Positions 60,701-64,000 of a stretch of 64,000 nt of DNA are shown in pieces. The DNA is taken from NCBI GenBank assembly GCA_032164245.1, contig JAVMKO010000003.1, positions 3,606,651-3,670,650 on the forward strand. Reading direction: 5' to 3'. Below the pieces are notes generated by a model. It had not been told where the DNA came from, made no database searches, and was given only the letters and a program-made list of their open reading frames with translations. The translations under genes were made by a program, and so were the position numbers. This DNA comes from Sternotherus odoratus. Taxonomy: Eukaryota > Chordata > Testudines > Kinosternidae. The number at the start of each line of letters is the position of its first letter. Within the stretch, counting starts at the first letter, position 1.

Positions 60701-62945
60701 GTTGGTGTTAACTGAACCCCTTCCTGGCCTGGGTGACCCCCCAGAATGTCCCGGTCCGTTATGGAATGCTTTGCAGGGGACGGAGAGGAGGTCATTTTAA
60801 GTGCTACTTGTTTTTAAATGCACTGCAGAGGAGATCACCATAAACAACATTAATCTCTCCGTGTTAGCCATAATTAATCCTCCTGAGGAGTATCTTCCCA
60901 GCACAGGAAAGCGAGCCGCTCGTTAACACTGGTGTCTAGAGAGATTCCGCTTTCCGTATTTCACTATTCTAATCAAGCACTCGGTCACATGACTGCATTT
61001 GAATGCTGCTCTAAGGCGCCAACTCAACAGCACTGGAGACTGAAGTCTTATGTTGAACCACACACTAGGTATGGGGTGGGCAAAACATTTTGGCCCAAGG
61101 GCTACATCAGGGTTCCAAAATTGGACGGAGGGCCGAGTAAGGAAGGCTGTGCCTCCCCAAATAGCCTGGCCCCACTCCCTATCTGACCCCCACCCACTTC
61201 CTACCACCCGACTGCCCCCCCATAACTCCTGATCCATCCAACCCAATCTCCTTGTCCCCTGACCGCCCCCTTCAGAGACCTCCCCGCTCCTAACCACCCA
61301 CCCAGGACCCCATCCCCCATCTAAACCCCCTTCTCCTTGTCCCCTGACCACCCCCTGCCAAGACCAACCACCCTAACTGCCCCCCCCAGAACCTCCTGCT
61401 CCCTGTCCCCCCGCTCCCTGTCCCCTAACTGCCCCAACTTGTATCCATGCCCCCACCCCCTGAGAGATTCCCAGGACCCCACACCCTATACAACCCCCAC
61501 CACCCATTCCCCATCCCCTGACCATCTCCCCAGAACCTCCACCCCATCCAACTGCCCCCTGCTCCCTATCCCTGCTAACCGCCCCCGGGACCTCCTACCC
61601 CTTATCCAACCCCCCGACCCCAGCCCCCTTACCATGCCGTACAGCATGTCTGGCTCTGCGTGGCCCGCAGGAGCTAGACAAGCTGCCCTGAAGGAGCCCG
61701 GAGTGCCACCAAAGCCACCAGCAGGAGCTAGGGGTCAGAGTGCTGCCGTGCACGCGCTAAGGCTGTGGGGCAGAGAGGACTGCGAGGAAGGGGCCACAGG
61801 GAGCTTCCCCAGCCAGAAGCTCAGGGGCTGGGCAGGAGGGGCCCGCGGGCTGGATGTGGCCCGCGGGCTGTAGTTTGCCCACCTGTGCACTAGGTGCACA
61901 CTTCCTACCCACGTGCCTCAACCCTGATCTGAACGCTCTGGCCTCTCTCTAGTGAGTTCTCGTGGTCTCTGGGCGGCTGTCCTAGAGGGTGAATTTGTAC
62001 CCTCTATGCCTAACAGCCATTGGCAGAAGAACTGGCTTACTCTACTACGTGGCTGGGAGTAGAGCCGGGTGGGAACCTGTTTTCCTCTCCTGCAACTACT
62101 TTCAAGAGTTCAGAAACTTTCCCGTTTCACAGCAGAACAAAACAGAAAAAAACAGGTGGAGACTCATTCACCTGGGACAAAGGAGAGCTGGATTCAAGTC
62201 CTGTGCGCTAACCACTCAGTTACCCCAAGGCGGCTCCCTCTTTCAGGTCCAACCTGCACCCAAGAGACCTCTCTCGATTGAAGTTCTGCCAAACCCAGGT
62301 ATGTTTCTTCAAACAGTTTTGTTTCCAACACTTGGGCATTTTCCAAATAAAAAACGTGTTGTCGAAAAATTCCCAACCGGCGCTAGCTGTGGGAGGGCCT
62401 GGAGAGACCCGGATTCCATCGCACATGTGGCTTCAGCTTCCATGGGCGCCACTGCACAGTGATCCCAAGATGAAAAGCAACATGTAGCAGCTTGTCTATG
62501 TGGCGACACTTAGGCAAATTAATCCAAATTAATTTTTAAAATGGATCCGTTAAAGTGCATTAAACCCGTGTGGACGTTCACGTTCACAATTAAAGTGGCC
62601 TTAATTCGGTTTAATTTAATTCACTTCCAGATGAATGAAGATGAACCAAATTAAAGCCTCTTGAATTCTGGATCAGAGCATCCACACACGTTAGTGAGGT
62701 TTAATTCATCCCCTTAATATTTTAACCCGTAGTTAATTTGGTTTAACTGTCCTGACCACGCCCAGTGAGACAAGCCCTAAAAGTTTTGTTCATTTGCTCA
62801 GTCGTGTTTTGTTCCACACTCACTTTGTTCTGGTCTCTGGCTCATCGTGACTGGAGTGGCACATCTCGCTGAAGCGACACACAAAGAAGTCATAGCTCCT
62901 GTGGTAGGACGGCGTGTCCTCTTCGATGTTCGCGAACTTCACAAA
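22522..62945 (-). CDS. EFR3B: EFR3 homolog B (PI4KA-complex membrane scaffold), 19 exons, 5' end outside window
   Basis: Known of the family: EFR3 proteins are palmitoylated plasma-membrane scaffolds that recruit the phosphatidylinositol 4-kinase III alpha complex (PI4KA, TTC7, FAM126) and so support PI4P and PIP2 synthesis; the fold is a rod of ARM/HEAT-like helices. Seen: 19 minus-strand exons join without a stop or frameshift (2088 nt, 695 residues plus stop), all bounded by AG and GT. Recognisable EFR3 blocks include FVKFANIEEDTPSYHRSYDF, NIWDPQHMDKIVPSLLF, LANEEVVVDLIRLVLAVQ and the C-terminal VYEMKFPDLCVY. The C-terminal GTITAAYGQPQNHSIPVYEM block fits paralogue B; as I recall, EFR3A differs there. 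About 122 N-terminal residues, with the palmitoylated Cys cluster, are expected beyond 64000. Introns run from 458 bp to 7.9 kb. Nothing suggests a pseudogene. Confidence 0.96.
23055..23128 (+). mobile_element. CR1 3' tail in EFR3B intron
   Basis: tggtcctgctttgagcaggg, tggactagatacctcctgag and attctaggattc: CR1 terminal segment. Confidence 0.85.
23429..23478 (-). CDS. EFR3B: EFR3B exon, ASLLQSKLNQIFEITI
   Basis: 50 nt, phase 0 in and phase 2 out, donor gtgagc. It encodes ASLLQSKLNQIFEITI and the first two bases of the Arg codon completed by the terminal exon. Confidence 0.94.
24121..24215 (-). repeat. tRNA-derived SINE head, decayed
   Basis: On the minus strand an A-box-like tagctcaaggg and a B-box-like gagttcaaaccc stand about 38 bp apart. 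No body or tail was recognised. Confidence 0.35.
24407..24513 (-). CDS. EFR3B: EFR3B exon, VVEKFQKAPFEEIAAHCGAR
   Basis: 107 nt, phase 1 in and phase 0 out, donor gtgagt. It encodes VDSVAVEEQERERRRL, a basic and acidic helix, then VVEKFQKAPFEEIAAHCGAR. Confidence 0.95.
25268..25316 (-). CDS. EFR3B: EFR3B micro-exon, RAPAEEITYETLKKAI
   Basis: 49 nt, phase 0 in and phase 1 out, donor gtaagt, acceptor ctag. It encodes RAPAEEITYETLKKAI and links the disordered segment to the last helices. Confidence 0.92.
25600..26060. repeat. GC-rich dispersed repeat, unassigned
   Basis: Starts like the tagggtgaccagat MITE family (ctagggcgaccccctttt), then repeats gccccgccccttctggagc and cccagggagcccagccc. Class unresolved. 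Confidence 0.35.
27268..27359 (-). CDS. EFR3B: EFR3B exon, DEDRLSKRKSIGETISLQVE
   Basis: 92 nt, phase 1 in and phase 0 out, donor gtaccg. It encodes DEDRLSKRKSIGETISLQVE and VESRNSPEKEE, a charged, Ser-rich and probably disordered region. Family knowledge places regulatory phosphorylation and TTC7 contacts in the EFR3 C-terminal part. Confidence 0.93.
27590..27760 (-). mobile_element. MIR/CORE-SINE fragment
   Basis: Reverse complement of a MIR-type body: tccattgtacaggtggtgc, gactaagtgacttgaccaagg and ggacttgaatcttgg. Confidence 0.65.
27818..27945 (-). CDS. EFR3B: EFR3B exon, FFRQSKISEVLGGSGYNSDR
   Basis: 128 nt, phase 2 in and phase 1 out, donor gtatgg. It encodes LTKSLDHLVPEV, FFRQSKISEVLGGSGYNSDR and LSTPYIPQLT. 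The GGSGY motif is a good EFR3 anchor. Confidence 0.95.
28040..28112 (+). mobile_element. CR1 3' tail in EFR3B intron
   Basis: ggggttggtcctgctttgag, ttggactagctacctcctga and ctatgatcctatgatc. Confidence 0.85.
28521..28588 (-). CDS. EFR3B: EFR3B exon, VLETRQKEAPYLLPEDVFVE
   Basis: 68 nt, phase 0 in and phase 2 out, donor gtaagc, acceptor ctag. It encodes VLETRQKEAPYLLPEDVFVE followed by TP and the first two bases of an Arg codon. Confidence 0.93.
29273..29404 (-). CDS. EFR3B: EFR3B exon, NLPVYNRCALYALGAAYLNL
   Basis: 132 nt, 44 codons, phase 0 at both ends, donor gtcagt. It encodes EIAQINED, NLPVYNRCALYALGAAYLNL and ISQLTTVPAFCQHIHE. A run of 15 G (plus strand 29242-29256) lies about 17 bp into the following intron. 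Confidence 0.96.
30146..30307 (-). CDS. EFR3B: EFR3B exon, HSQQLYRHIYL...LANEEVVVDLIRLVLAVQ
   Basis: 162 nt, exactly 54 codons, phase 0 at both ends, donor gtagga. It contains the family hallmark ISIELANEEVVVDLIRLV. Being a whole number of codons, it could be skipped without a frameshift; nothing here shows that it is. Confidence 0.96.
30634..30850 (+). mobile_element. tRNA-derived SINE of tortoise pol III (Cry I) type
   Basis: The head has an A box tagctcagtgg (30645-30655) and B box gagttcaatcc (30688-30698). The body continues gggccatttagggatctggg. The 3' part is CR1-like (actggactcgatgaccttc, tttccagttctaggaga), ending in an atttattt-rich tail, as expected of a SINE mobilised by CR1-type machinery. 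Known: this family is described from cryptodiran turtles. It is not a functional tRNA gene, since the acceptor stem is not paired. Confidence 0.85.
31516..31694 (+). mobile_element. Short hAT-like MITE with perfect 8-bp target duplication
   Basis: 179 bp. Inverted ends cagcggtgtccaa and ttggacaccgctg (13 of 13 paired), flanked by identical atttactc at 31508-31515 and 31695-31702. The interior repeats agccac at irregular spacing. Located in an EFR3B intron. Confidence 0.92.
32149..32224 (-). CDS. EFR3B: EFR3B exon, DISVLKLKVDKCSRQDTVFM
   Basis: 76 nt, phase 2 in and phase 0 out, donor gtaggc. It encodes TISDISVLKLKV then DKCSRQDTVFMKK. Confidence 0.94.
32690..32830 (-). mobile_element. MIR/CORE-SINE fragment
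   Basis: tccattttacagaaagggaa, actgaggcacaggaag and cccagcaacccag: reverse complement of a MIR body. Confidence 0.75.
33035..33207 (-). CDS. EFR3B: EFR3B exon, DRLLSAALMEDADLRLFVLE
   Basis: 173 nt, phase 0 in and phase 2 out, donor gtgcgc. It encodes VSMGFQCSNMLTALPSSFL, DRLLSAALMEDADLRLFVLE and ILISFIDRHGNRPKFSTI, a strongly conserved EFR3 stretch. Confidence 0.95.
33786..33837 (-). CDS. EFR3B: EFR3B short exon, ENRNRLTQIMLLKSLLQ
   Basis: 52 nt, phase 2 in and phase 0 out, donor gtacga, acceptor cgcag. It encodes only ENRNRLTQIMLLKSLLQ and was located from the expected continuation between the neighbouring exons. Confidence 0.93.
34362..34580 (+). repeat. Turtle MITE-like repeat, copy 2
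   Basis: Shares gtgaaaaatccacat, cacctctcggggagg and gcgagtggctacac with 13546-13745 and ends ccactgtgtagacacagcc. Confidence 0.55.
34955..35090 (+). repeat. Dispersed 'ctgattctgatct...cagtgtaaac' repeat
   Basis: Two partial units, caattctgatctcac and ctgattctgatcttgcac, then gaagtcaagggagttacacc and agtgtaaac. Same family as 2220-2312. Confidence 0.45.
35091..36084. other. Intronic sequence, nothing recognised
   Basis: About 1 kb of EFR3B intron without a nameable repeat, exon or RNA gene. Confidence 0.4.
36085..36300 (-). mobile_element. MIR/CORE-SINE fragment
   Basis: acaggggaaactgtcttcac, gtgacttcctccaggtcattc and gtgagtcagtggcgggat resemble a reverse-complement MIR. Confidence 0.55.
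36358..36616 (+). mobile_element. CR1 LINE 3' end in EFR3B intron
   Basis: gcagcaggtttaaaccaaac, gttaacctgtggaactcctt, aagagaactagataagttc and a shortened 3' UTR (gttggtctgacccggtatgg). Confidence 0.88.
37036..37095 (-). repeat. tRNA-like B-box remnant
   Basis: The minus strand reads ggttcgaatcc, a consensus pol III B box, in a context like the head of a tRNA-derived SINE. No matching A box was found. Confidence 0.3.
37330..37441 (-). CDS. EFR3B: EFR3B exon, SFASTLPTYQRSEVMLFIMS
   Basis: 112 nt, phase 1 in and phase 2 out, donor gtgagg. It encodes SFASTLPTYQRSEVMLFIMS and KVPLPSLHHALDAGKAG, matching the EFR3B middle region. Confidence 0.95.
37442..38700. other. Intronic sequence, nothing recognised
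   Basis: EFR3B intron. A 216-codon plus-strand frame (37953-38603) is GC-driven and has no recognised domain. Confidence 0.4.
38706..39018 (+). mobile_element. MITE of the 'ataaatcgatccccga' family, copy 1
   Basis: Words gtgatcgatgtatcaggg, gcgataaatcgatccccg, ggaactccacttccacaaga and gtcgacctaagatacgc, ending agtgtagacctggc. Close copies follow at 39028 and at 56572. The ends ctatact and agtgtag are inverted. Confidence 0.7.
39028..39268 (+). mobile_element. MITE of the same family, copy 2 (3' end lost)
   Basis: Begins gggctacactacccgctgat, keeps atcggggatcgatttatcgc and gaactccagctccacaagag, and stops after acttcgacttcagctgctga. It lies 10 bp from copy 1 in the same orientation. Confidence 0.7.
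39281..39400 (+). repeat. Three-copy 40-bp tandem repeat
   Basis: Three units of exactly 40 bp begin at 39281, 39321 and 39361 (gcagcccctcctgaccatg...), with one to six differences between units. Confidence 0.93.
40139..40297 (-). CDS. EFR3B: EFR3B exon, PTVLEVFNTLLRQLRLSIDY
   Basis: 159 nt, phase 1 in and phase 1 out, donor gtaggc. It encodes PTVLEVFNTLLRQLRLSIDY, a short variable loop (ELTGSYDCAVVS) and TKIIKEHEERMFQEAVIKTT. The loop is where I would expect species differences. Confidence 0.95.
40365..40515 (-). mobile_element. MIR-type SINE
   Basis: ttacagatggggaaactgag, cttgcccaaagtcacccag and tctagccactacaccacg: full-length-looking reverse-complement MIR, with the tRNA-like head at the right. 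Confidence 0.85.
41188..41276 (+). mobile_element. CR1 3' tail in EFR3B intron
   Basis: gatttaggtggggttggtcc, ggaacctcctgaggt-like words and attctaggattctatga. Confidence 0.88.
41739..41868. mobile_element. Penelope-like tail fragments in inverted arrangement
   Basis: The left half (attggaccaacttctgtttgg, gagagacaagctttgg) is in minus orientation, and the right half (cgtctctctaatagcccggg, accaacatggctccgactac) is in plus orientation of the same tail. Confidence 0.5.
41985..42160 (+). mobile_element. MIR/CORE-SINE fragment
   Basis: catcttgggcaactcactgc, gtgactcagtttcccctcc and a tgctggtgaagcgcctagcac tail. Confidence 0.65.
42365..42525 (-). mobile_element. MIR-type SINE
   Basis: gcaaatggggaaacaggccc, acccgaggtcacccagtggg and gaactgaacctaggag. 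Confidence 0.75.
42526..43550. other. Intronic sequence, nothing recognised
   Basis: EFR3B intron, GC-moderate. Only short overlapping frames are present. Confidence 0.4.
43551..43686 (-). CDS. EFR3B: EFR3B exon, PQHSHLVIQQLLGHLDANSR
   Basis: 136 nt, phase 0 in and phase 1 out, donor gtaagg. It encodes PQHSHLVIQQLLGHLDANSR followed by an Ala/Val-rich armadillo-like helix (VRAGIVEVLSEAAVIAA) and GSVG. Confidence 0.95.
43687..44614. other. Intronic sequence, nothing recognised
   Basis: EFR3B intron without a nameable repeat. Confidence 0.4.
44615..44945. mobile_element. Penelope-like tail, head-to-head fold-back 1
   Basis: The left arm (about 44676-44792) and right arm (44820-44935) are inverted copies of one tail: left gaggtctgggagagg-type words, with cacagcgaaatacaaggtc, face right tgaccttgtgtttcgctgtg. 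The spacer is about 27 bp. The outer left end has ggttgtaaccgggtcagtccc. Confidence 0.75.
45134..45347. mobile_element. Near-perfect palindrome of a dispersed turtle repeat, fold-back 2
   Basis: Arms 45134-45221 and 45222-45311 are inverted copies (gaggtaacaaagtcctgtgg against ccacaggactttgttacctc) joined without a spacer at the self-complementary gatgcatc. The right side continues ccagactagcacggctacctc, the usual end of this repeat. Confidence 0.92.
45485..45655 (-). mobile_element. MIR-type SINE
   Basis: gccattgtacaggtaggaaa, gaggctaagtgacttgtac and gctgggaattgaaacctgg. Confidence 0.75.
45944..47225 (-). mobile_element. Long CR1 LINE fragment in EFR3B intron
   Basis: The tail (tcatagaatcacaggaatg) at the left is followed by the RT C-terminus read on minus, including WSELQKMKFSKDQCNVLHVG near 46680-46620. 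Decayed CR1 similarity extends to about 47.2 kb, with several frameshifts. Confidence 0.8.
47226..48224. other. Intronic sequence, nothing recognised
   Basis: EFR3B intron. A 231-codon plus-strand frame (47543-48238) has no recognised family, and its composition is that of the surrounding intron. Confidence 0.4.
48228..48440 (+). mobile_element. MIR-type SINE, near full length
   Basis: The tRNA-like head tctagcggttagagcacagg is followed by acttggaatcaggaattctgg, then ttgggcaaatggcttaccc and tcaatttccccatctgtagc. Confidence 0.88.
48735..48813 (-). CDS. EFR3B: EFR3B exon, HLDNHSLWEPKTFAIRCFKI
   Basis: 79 nt, phase 2 in and phase 0 out, donor gtgagc. It encodes the Trp-containing helix pair HLDNHSLWEPKTFAIRCFKI and then IMYSIQ, a strongly conserved EFR3 block. 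Confidence 0.94.
49140..49330 (+). mobile_element. MIR/CORE-SINE fragment
   Basis: gactcctaggtctttatccc, agctctgccattcagtctctc and gtgcctcggtttccctcc. Confidence 0.65.
49575..49682 (+). mobile_element. CR1 LINE 3' UTR end
   Basis: gaagcacctggcattggcc, ggatggacctttggtctgac and ttcttatgttcttatga. Confidence 0.9.
49705..50380. repeat. MITE-like turtle repeat, unassigned
   Basis: Begins gggcaggtctacctacagtc and shares ttgagttgacctaggttagg words with 'tctacac' repeats. Internal inverted words (ttgtcaatgtcac and atgaaattgacaag) lie near 50130-50175. Borders uncertain. Confidence 0.4.
50523..50657 (-). CDS. EFR3B: EFR3B exon, linker and ELAERCLRELLGRAAYGNIK
   Basis: 135 nt with donor gtaagt. The first third is a charged, Pro/Ser/Glu-rich linker (RSPSPLQATEKEKESPTE), expected to be a flexible insertion between helices. 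It is followed by a helical block ending NAIKPVL. Reading phase matches both neighbours. Confidence 0.93.
51478..51675 (+). mobile_element. MIR-type SINE
   Basis: The head ggatggcacagtggttagtgc is followed by tagactctgaactggga, then gatgctggcaagtcatgtag and an A-rich gtaaatacaatg end. Confidence 0.65.
51687..51726 (+). repeat. CA dinucleotide microsatellite
   Basis: About 20 uninterrupted CA units directly after a MIR-type SINE. Confidence 0.95.
51991..52575 (-). mobile_element. CR1 LINE 3' end in EFR3B intron
   Basis: Reverse-complement CR1 3' UTR (aagaacctaagaacagac, ggtccatctagcccagtatc, cagtggccaatgccaggtg) followed by the ORF2 C-terminus (aacttatctagctcttttttg, ttccacaggtttactgtgtg) up to about 52575. 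Confidence 0.93.
52600..53990. other. Intronic sequence, nothing recognised
   Basis: EFR3B intron. The 206-codon frame at 52950-53570 has no known domain. Confidence 0.4.
53995..54180 (+). mobile_element. MIR/CORE-SINE fragment
   Basis: aggatttgattcctgattcc, cttcacttcatctctctgtgc and cagctgcaaagtggggata. Confidence 0.65.
54804..54953 (-). CDS. EFR3B: EFR3B exon, ...IRMSGIKGLQGVVRKTVNDE...
   Basis: 150 nt, phase 2 in and phase 0 plus two bases out (donor gtggga). It encodes the conserved block ending NIWDPQHMDKIVPSLLF and NLQHTEEAE. The 7.9-kb intron before it is the largest seen and holds the minisatellite and many repeats. Confidence 0.95.
55080..55215 (+). mobile_element. MIR-like SINE heads, two partial units
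   Basis: Two tRNA-like heads in tandem: tggtccagaggcaagagctg and gatctagtggttaagacagg, each followed by a variant of ggac-cctggg/ctgggct-tctt. Confidence 0.5.
55362..56118 (+). repeat. 46-bp minisatellite, 16 full units plus a partial one
   Basis: Unit ccagggcagtcagcctggtg plus ggccgcagaccccaggacct plus ctgact (46 bp). Starts fall every 46 bp from 55362 to 56098 with no insertion or deletion. Units 1-8 and 16 carry gggcag; units 9-15 and the partial 17th carry ggacag. Four consecutive units (55822-56005) carry gcaggcc instead of gcagacc. It lies in the largest EFR3B intron; 46 is not a multiple of 3, so it is not a coding array. Confidence 0.97.
56216..56238 (+). repeat. Poly-G run (23 G)
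   Basis: Longest homopolymer in the window, about 100 bp after the minisatellite. Exact length is uncertain. Confidence 0.9.
56395..56560 (+). mobile_element. MIR-type SINE fragment
   Basis: ggcaagtcagtttacttcc, catgcctcagtttccccc and atctctaaactggagagag. Confidence 0.7.
56572..56885 (+). mobile_element. MITE of the 'ataaatcgatccccga' family, copy 3
   Basis: Close to the 38706 copy over its whole length (gataaattgatccccgagcg, ggaactccaccgccacaaga, gtcgacctaagatacgtcga). The ends tctacgct and agtgtaga are inverted. Confidence 0.75.
57420..57510 (+). repeat. tRNA-like SINE head, decayed
   Basis: cctttagcatgagtg followed about 40 bp later by the B-box-like ggttcaagtct. Weak. Confidence 0.3.
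57700..58030 (+). repeat. GC-rich dispersed repeat ending in a fold-back
   Basis: A run of cc(c)cggg-gac and agcagc words is followed by the hairpin 57945-57962 with 57978-57995 (one or two mismatches, 15-nt T-rich loop) and tactaaaaatacccaggac. Confidence 0.55.
58035..58665. repeat. LTR-like turtle dispersed repeat, unassigned
   Basis: I recognise the word series gtgactctcagccagccagt, aaagcagaggtttattcgat, and a final ggggaaactgaggcacgcac from other turtle genomic sequence but cannot name the class. No coding capacity. Confidence 0.3.
58670..59305. other. Intronic sequence, nothing recognised
   Basis: EFR3B intron. The 156-codon frame at 58888-59358 has no recognised domain. Confidence 0.4.
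59306..59530 (+). mobile_element. MIR/CORE-SINE fragment
   Basis: tcccaactctgccaatgacc, ttagattgttagctctac and gaccgggactgtctcttacc: 3' half of a CORE-SINE type element. Confidence 0.65.
60053..60292 (+). repeat. MITE-like repeat of the 'tctacac' group
   Basis: Begins agggcttatctacacttg, contains ggtagtagctaggtcgacag and gcgctgtctacacccg, and ends gtgcggaccaggcc. Confidence 0.5.
60300..61060. other. Intronic sequence, nothing recognised
   Basis: EFR3B intron without a nameable repeat. Confidence 0.4.
61071..61887 (+). mobile_element. hAT-like nonautonomous element with perfect 8-bp target duplication
   Basis: 817 bp between identical cactaggt copies at 61063-61070 and 61888-61895. Inverted ends atggggtgggcaaaac and gtttgcccacctgtg. 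The interior is a long C-rich tract of diverged cccctgacc-cccc words with no transposase. Same family as 14130-14568. Confidence 0.88.
62160..62250 (-). repeat. tRNA-like SINE head
   Basis: The minus strand reads taactgagtggttagcgcac and then gacttgaatccagctc, an A-box/B-box-like pair as in MIR heads. Confidence 0.4.
62487..62778 (+). repeat. MITE-like element with gcttgtct ends
   Basis: Inverted ends agcttgtctatgtgg and ccagtgagacaagccct. The interior is A/T-rich with repeated ttaattt/aaatta words. It lies 45 bp from an EFR3B splice donor. Confidence 0.5.
62824..62945 (-). CDS. EFR3B: EFR3B exon (first in window), ...FVKFANIEEDTPSYHRSYDF...
   Basis: Enters at phase 0 after a pyrimidine-rich acceptor and ends at a gtgagt donor (phase 2), 122 nt. 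It encodes the N-terminal helical block FVKFANIEEDTPSYHRSYDF followed by CRFSEMCHSSHDEPETRTK. An acceptor at 62946-62947 and the absence of a start codon show that earlier exons lie beyond the window. Confidence 0.95.
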
Positions 62946-63014
62946 CTGGGGAAAGGACAATGAACAAGACCAAGCGTCAGCCCAGAGGAAGGCAAGCAAA
63001 GGAGGGAGGGAGAA

Positions 63015-63656
63015 AATGGGTTAATAAACCTCACCACGCTCATCATGAGAAGCAAGCTCCTCACAGAGCAGGTCTCACCGACTCAAAGCAGCACCAGTCC
63101 CTGCCGGAACAACAGAGGCCAAACTTGCAGATATATCTCCACCACTGCAATGATCAACATCCCCCACGACACACCTGTCAAGATCCCTGGGTCCTATTCA
63201 TGCCTATCGAAGCATGTGTGGTACCTCATGCAATGCAATAAACGCCCCGATACCAACGTCGTGGGTGACGCCAGAGAACCACTGCGCTCTCGAATGAACT
63301 CGCACAGGAAAACGATAAAAGACAGACACCGTATCACCAGTGGGTGAACATGTTCACAAAGCGATGGCTCTATATCGGATCTCTCAGTCCTCATCCTCAA
63401 CCGAAACCTGCATGACACCTTCAAAAGACCAGCCCGGGAGCCGAAATTCCTAACTCCGCTGGACACTGAAAATCATAGTCTTAAAGACACTGGCTTATGG
63501 CTTATTAAAACAAACAGTCCCCCGCTAGCCCCCCCTTTTGTCCTATGACTGCAGAGGTGTTAGTGGGCCACTTCTCTGTGAACGGGCTTTTAAAATCTGT
63601 GTTAAATGCTTATGCTAAAACTATCTGTTACCTCACCCACCTTGTCTCTCTAATAT
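63015..63656 (+). mobile_element. Penelope-like retroelement remnant (GIY-YIG region and 3' tail)
   Basis: The plus strand reads WYLMQCNKRPDTNVVGDARE and PLRSRMNSHRKTIKDRHRI, resembling the (GIY)-YIG endonuclease of Penelope-like elements (consensus roughly VYLI-C--CP--YIGET---LR-R---H). The YIG motif is degraded to VVG. Downstream come a LKDTGL-type remnant and a tail (tgctaaaactatctgttacc, ctcacccaccttgtctctct) shared with 2468 and 44615. Frameshifts are evident. Confidence 0.65.
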
Positions 63657-63663
63657 CCTAGAC

Positions 63664-64000
63664 CAGGGGTGGGCAAACTTTTTGGCCCGAGGGCCACATC
63701 GGGGCTCCAAAACTGTATGGAGGGCTGGGTAGGAAAGGTTGTGGCTCCCCAAACAGCCTGTCCCCTGCTCCCTATCCACCCCTTTTTCCCATCCCGACTG
63801 CCCAACTCCCCCTGTTCCCTGTCCCCTGACCCCCCTCGTCCCTAACCACTGCCTCTGAATCCCACCCCCTATCCAACACCCCCCCCCCCGTTCCCTGACT
63901 GCCCCGACCCCTATCCACGCCCACTGACAGGCCCCAAGGTATGGGAGTCCCAATCCAACCCACCCCTGTTCCACATCCCCTGATGACCCCTTCCCAGACC
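63664..64000 (+). mobile_element. hAT-like MITE, runs off the window
   Basis: Starts caggggtgggcaaacttttt, keeps ggcccgagggccacatcggg, then the C-rich interior. The right end lies beyond 64000. Confidence 0.85.

Noticed and set aside
61337..61873. 178-codon Pro/Thr-rich frame
   Set aside because: It reads through the C-rich interior of a hAT-like MITE.
22522..62945. Assignment to the paralogue EFR3A
   Set aside because: The C-terminal GTITAAYGQPQNHSIP block and the KRKSIGETISLQVE region fit EFR3B as I recall it, not EFR3A.
1..64000. A novel defence, biosynthetic or other multi-gene system
   Set aside because: The window holds one known host gene plus retroelements and MITEs; no cluster of linked unknown genes is visible.

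Overview
This is a window of vertebrate nuclear DNA, almost certainly from a turtle and probably a cryptodiran. It has interrupted host exons with GT-AG introns and many CR1 LINE copies in both orientations, with the CR1-type 3' tails of sauropsids. It also has a tRNA-derived SINE of the tortoise pol III (Cry I) type, MIR/CORE-SINEs, and short hAT-like elements with 8-bp target duplications. Species is not determined. No bacterial or viral gene, CRISPR array or intact RNA gene was seen.

One host gene is supported: EFR3B, on the minus strand, running from beyond the right edge to its stop codon at 22522. Nineteen coding exons (62945 down to 22522) total 2088 nt, all with GT-AG borders and matching phases. 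They give 695 residues and a stop, about the last 85% of the protein; the first exons, with the N-terminal Cys cluster, lie past 64000. EFR3 proteins are palmitoylated plasma-membrane scaffolds made of ARM/HEAT-like helices that anchor the PI4KA-TTC7-FAM126 complex. A long 3' UTR is plausible, with a polyadenylation signal candidate at 17120-17115.

Layout: 1-17000 is intergenic and repeat-rich. It holds a nearly complete CR1 (about 3336-6473) whose ORF2 is broken by one in-frame stop, further CR1 copies, and three hAT-like MITEs. 17095-22521 is the putative 3' UTR and flank, with an antisense CR1 and a run of three hairpins. 22522-62945 is EFR3B with its introns, which carry MIRs, CR1 tails, the tRNA-SINE, a 46-bp minisatellite of 16.5 copies with no length change (55362-56118), two adjacent head-to-head fold-back repeats near 45 kb, and several MITE families. 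62946-64000 is the next upstream intron, with a Penelope-like GIY-YIG remnant and another hAT-like MITE.

The genes do not form a pathway here: one housekeeping-type host gene sits in a dense bed of turtle repeats. The most notable items are the near-intact CR1, the perfectly phased minisatellite, the paired fold-backs and the MITEs with exact target duplications.
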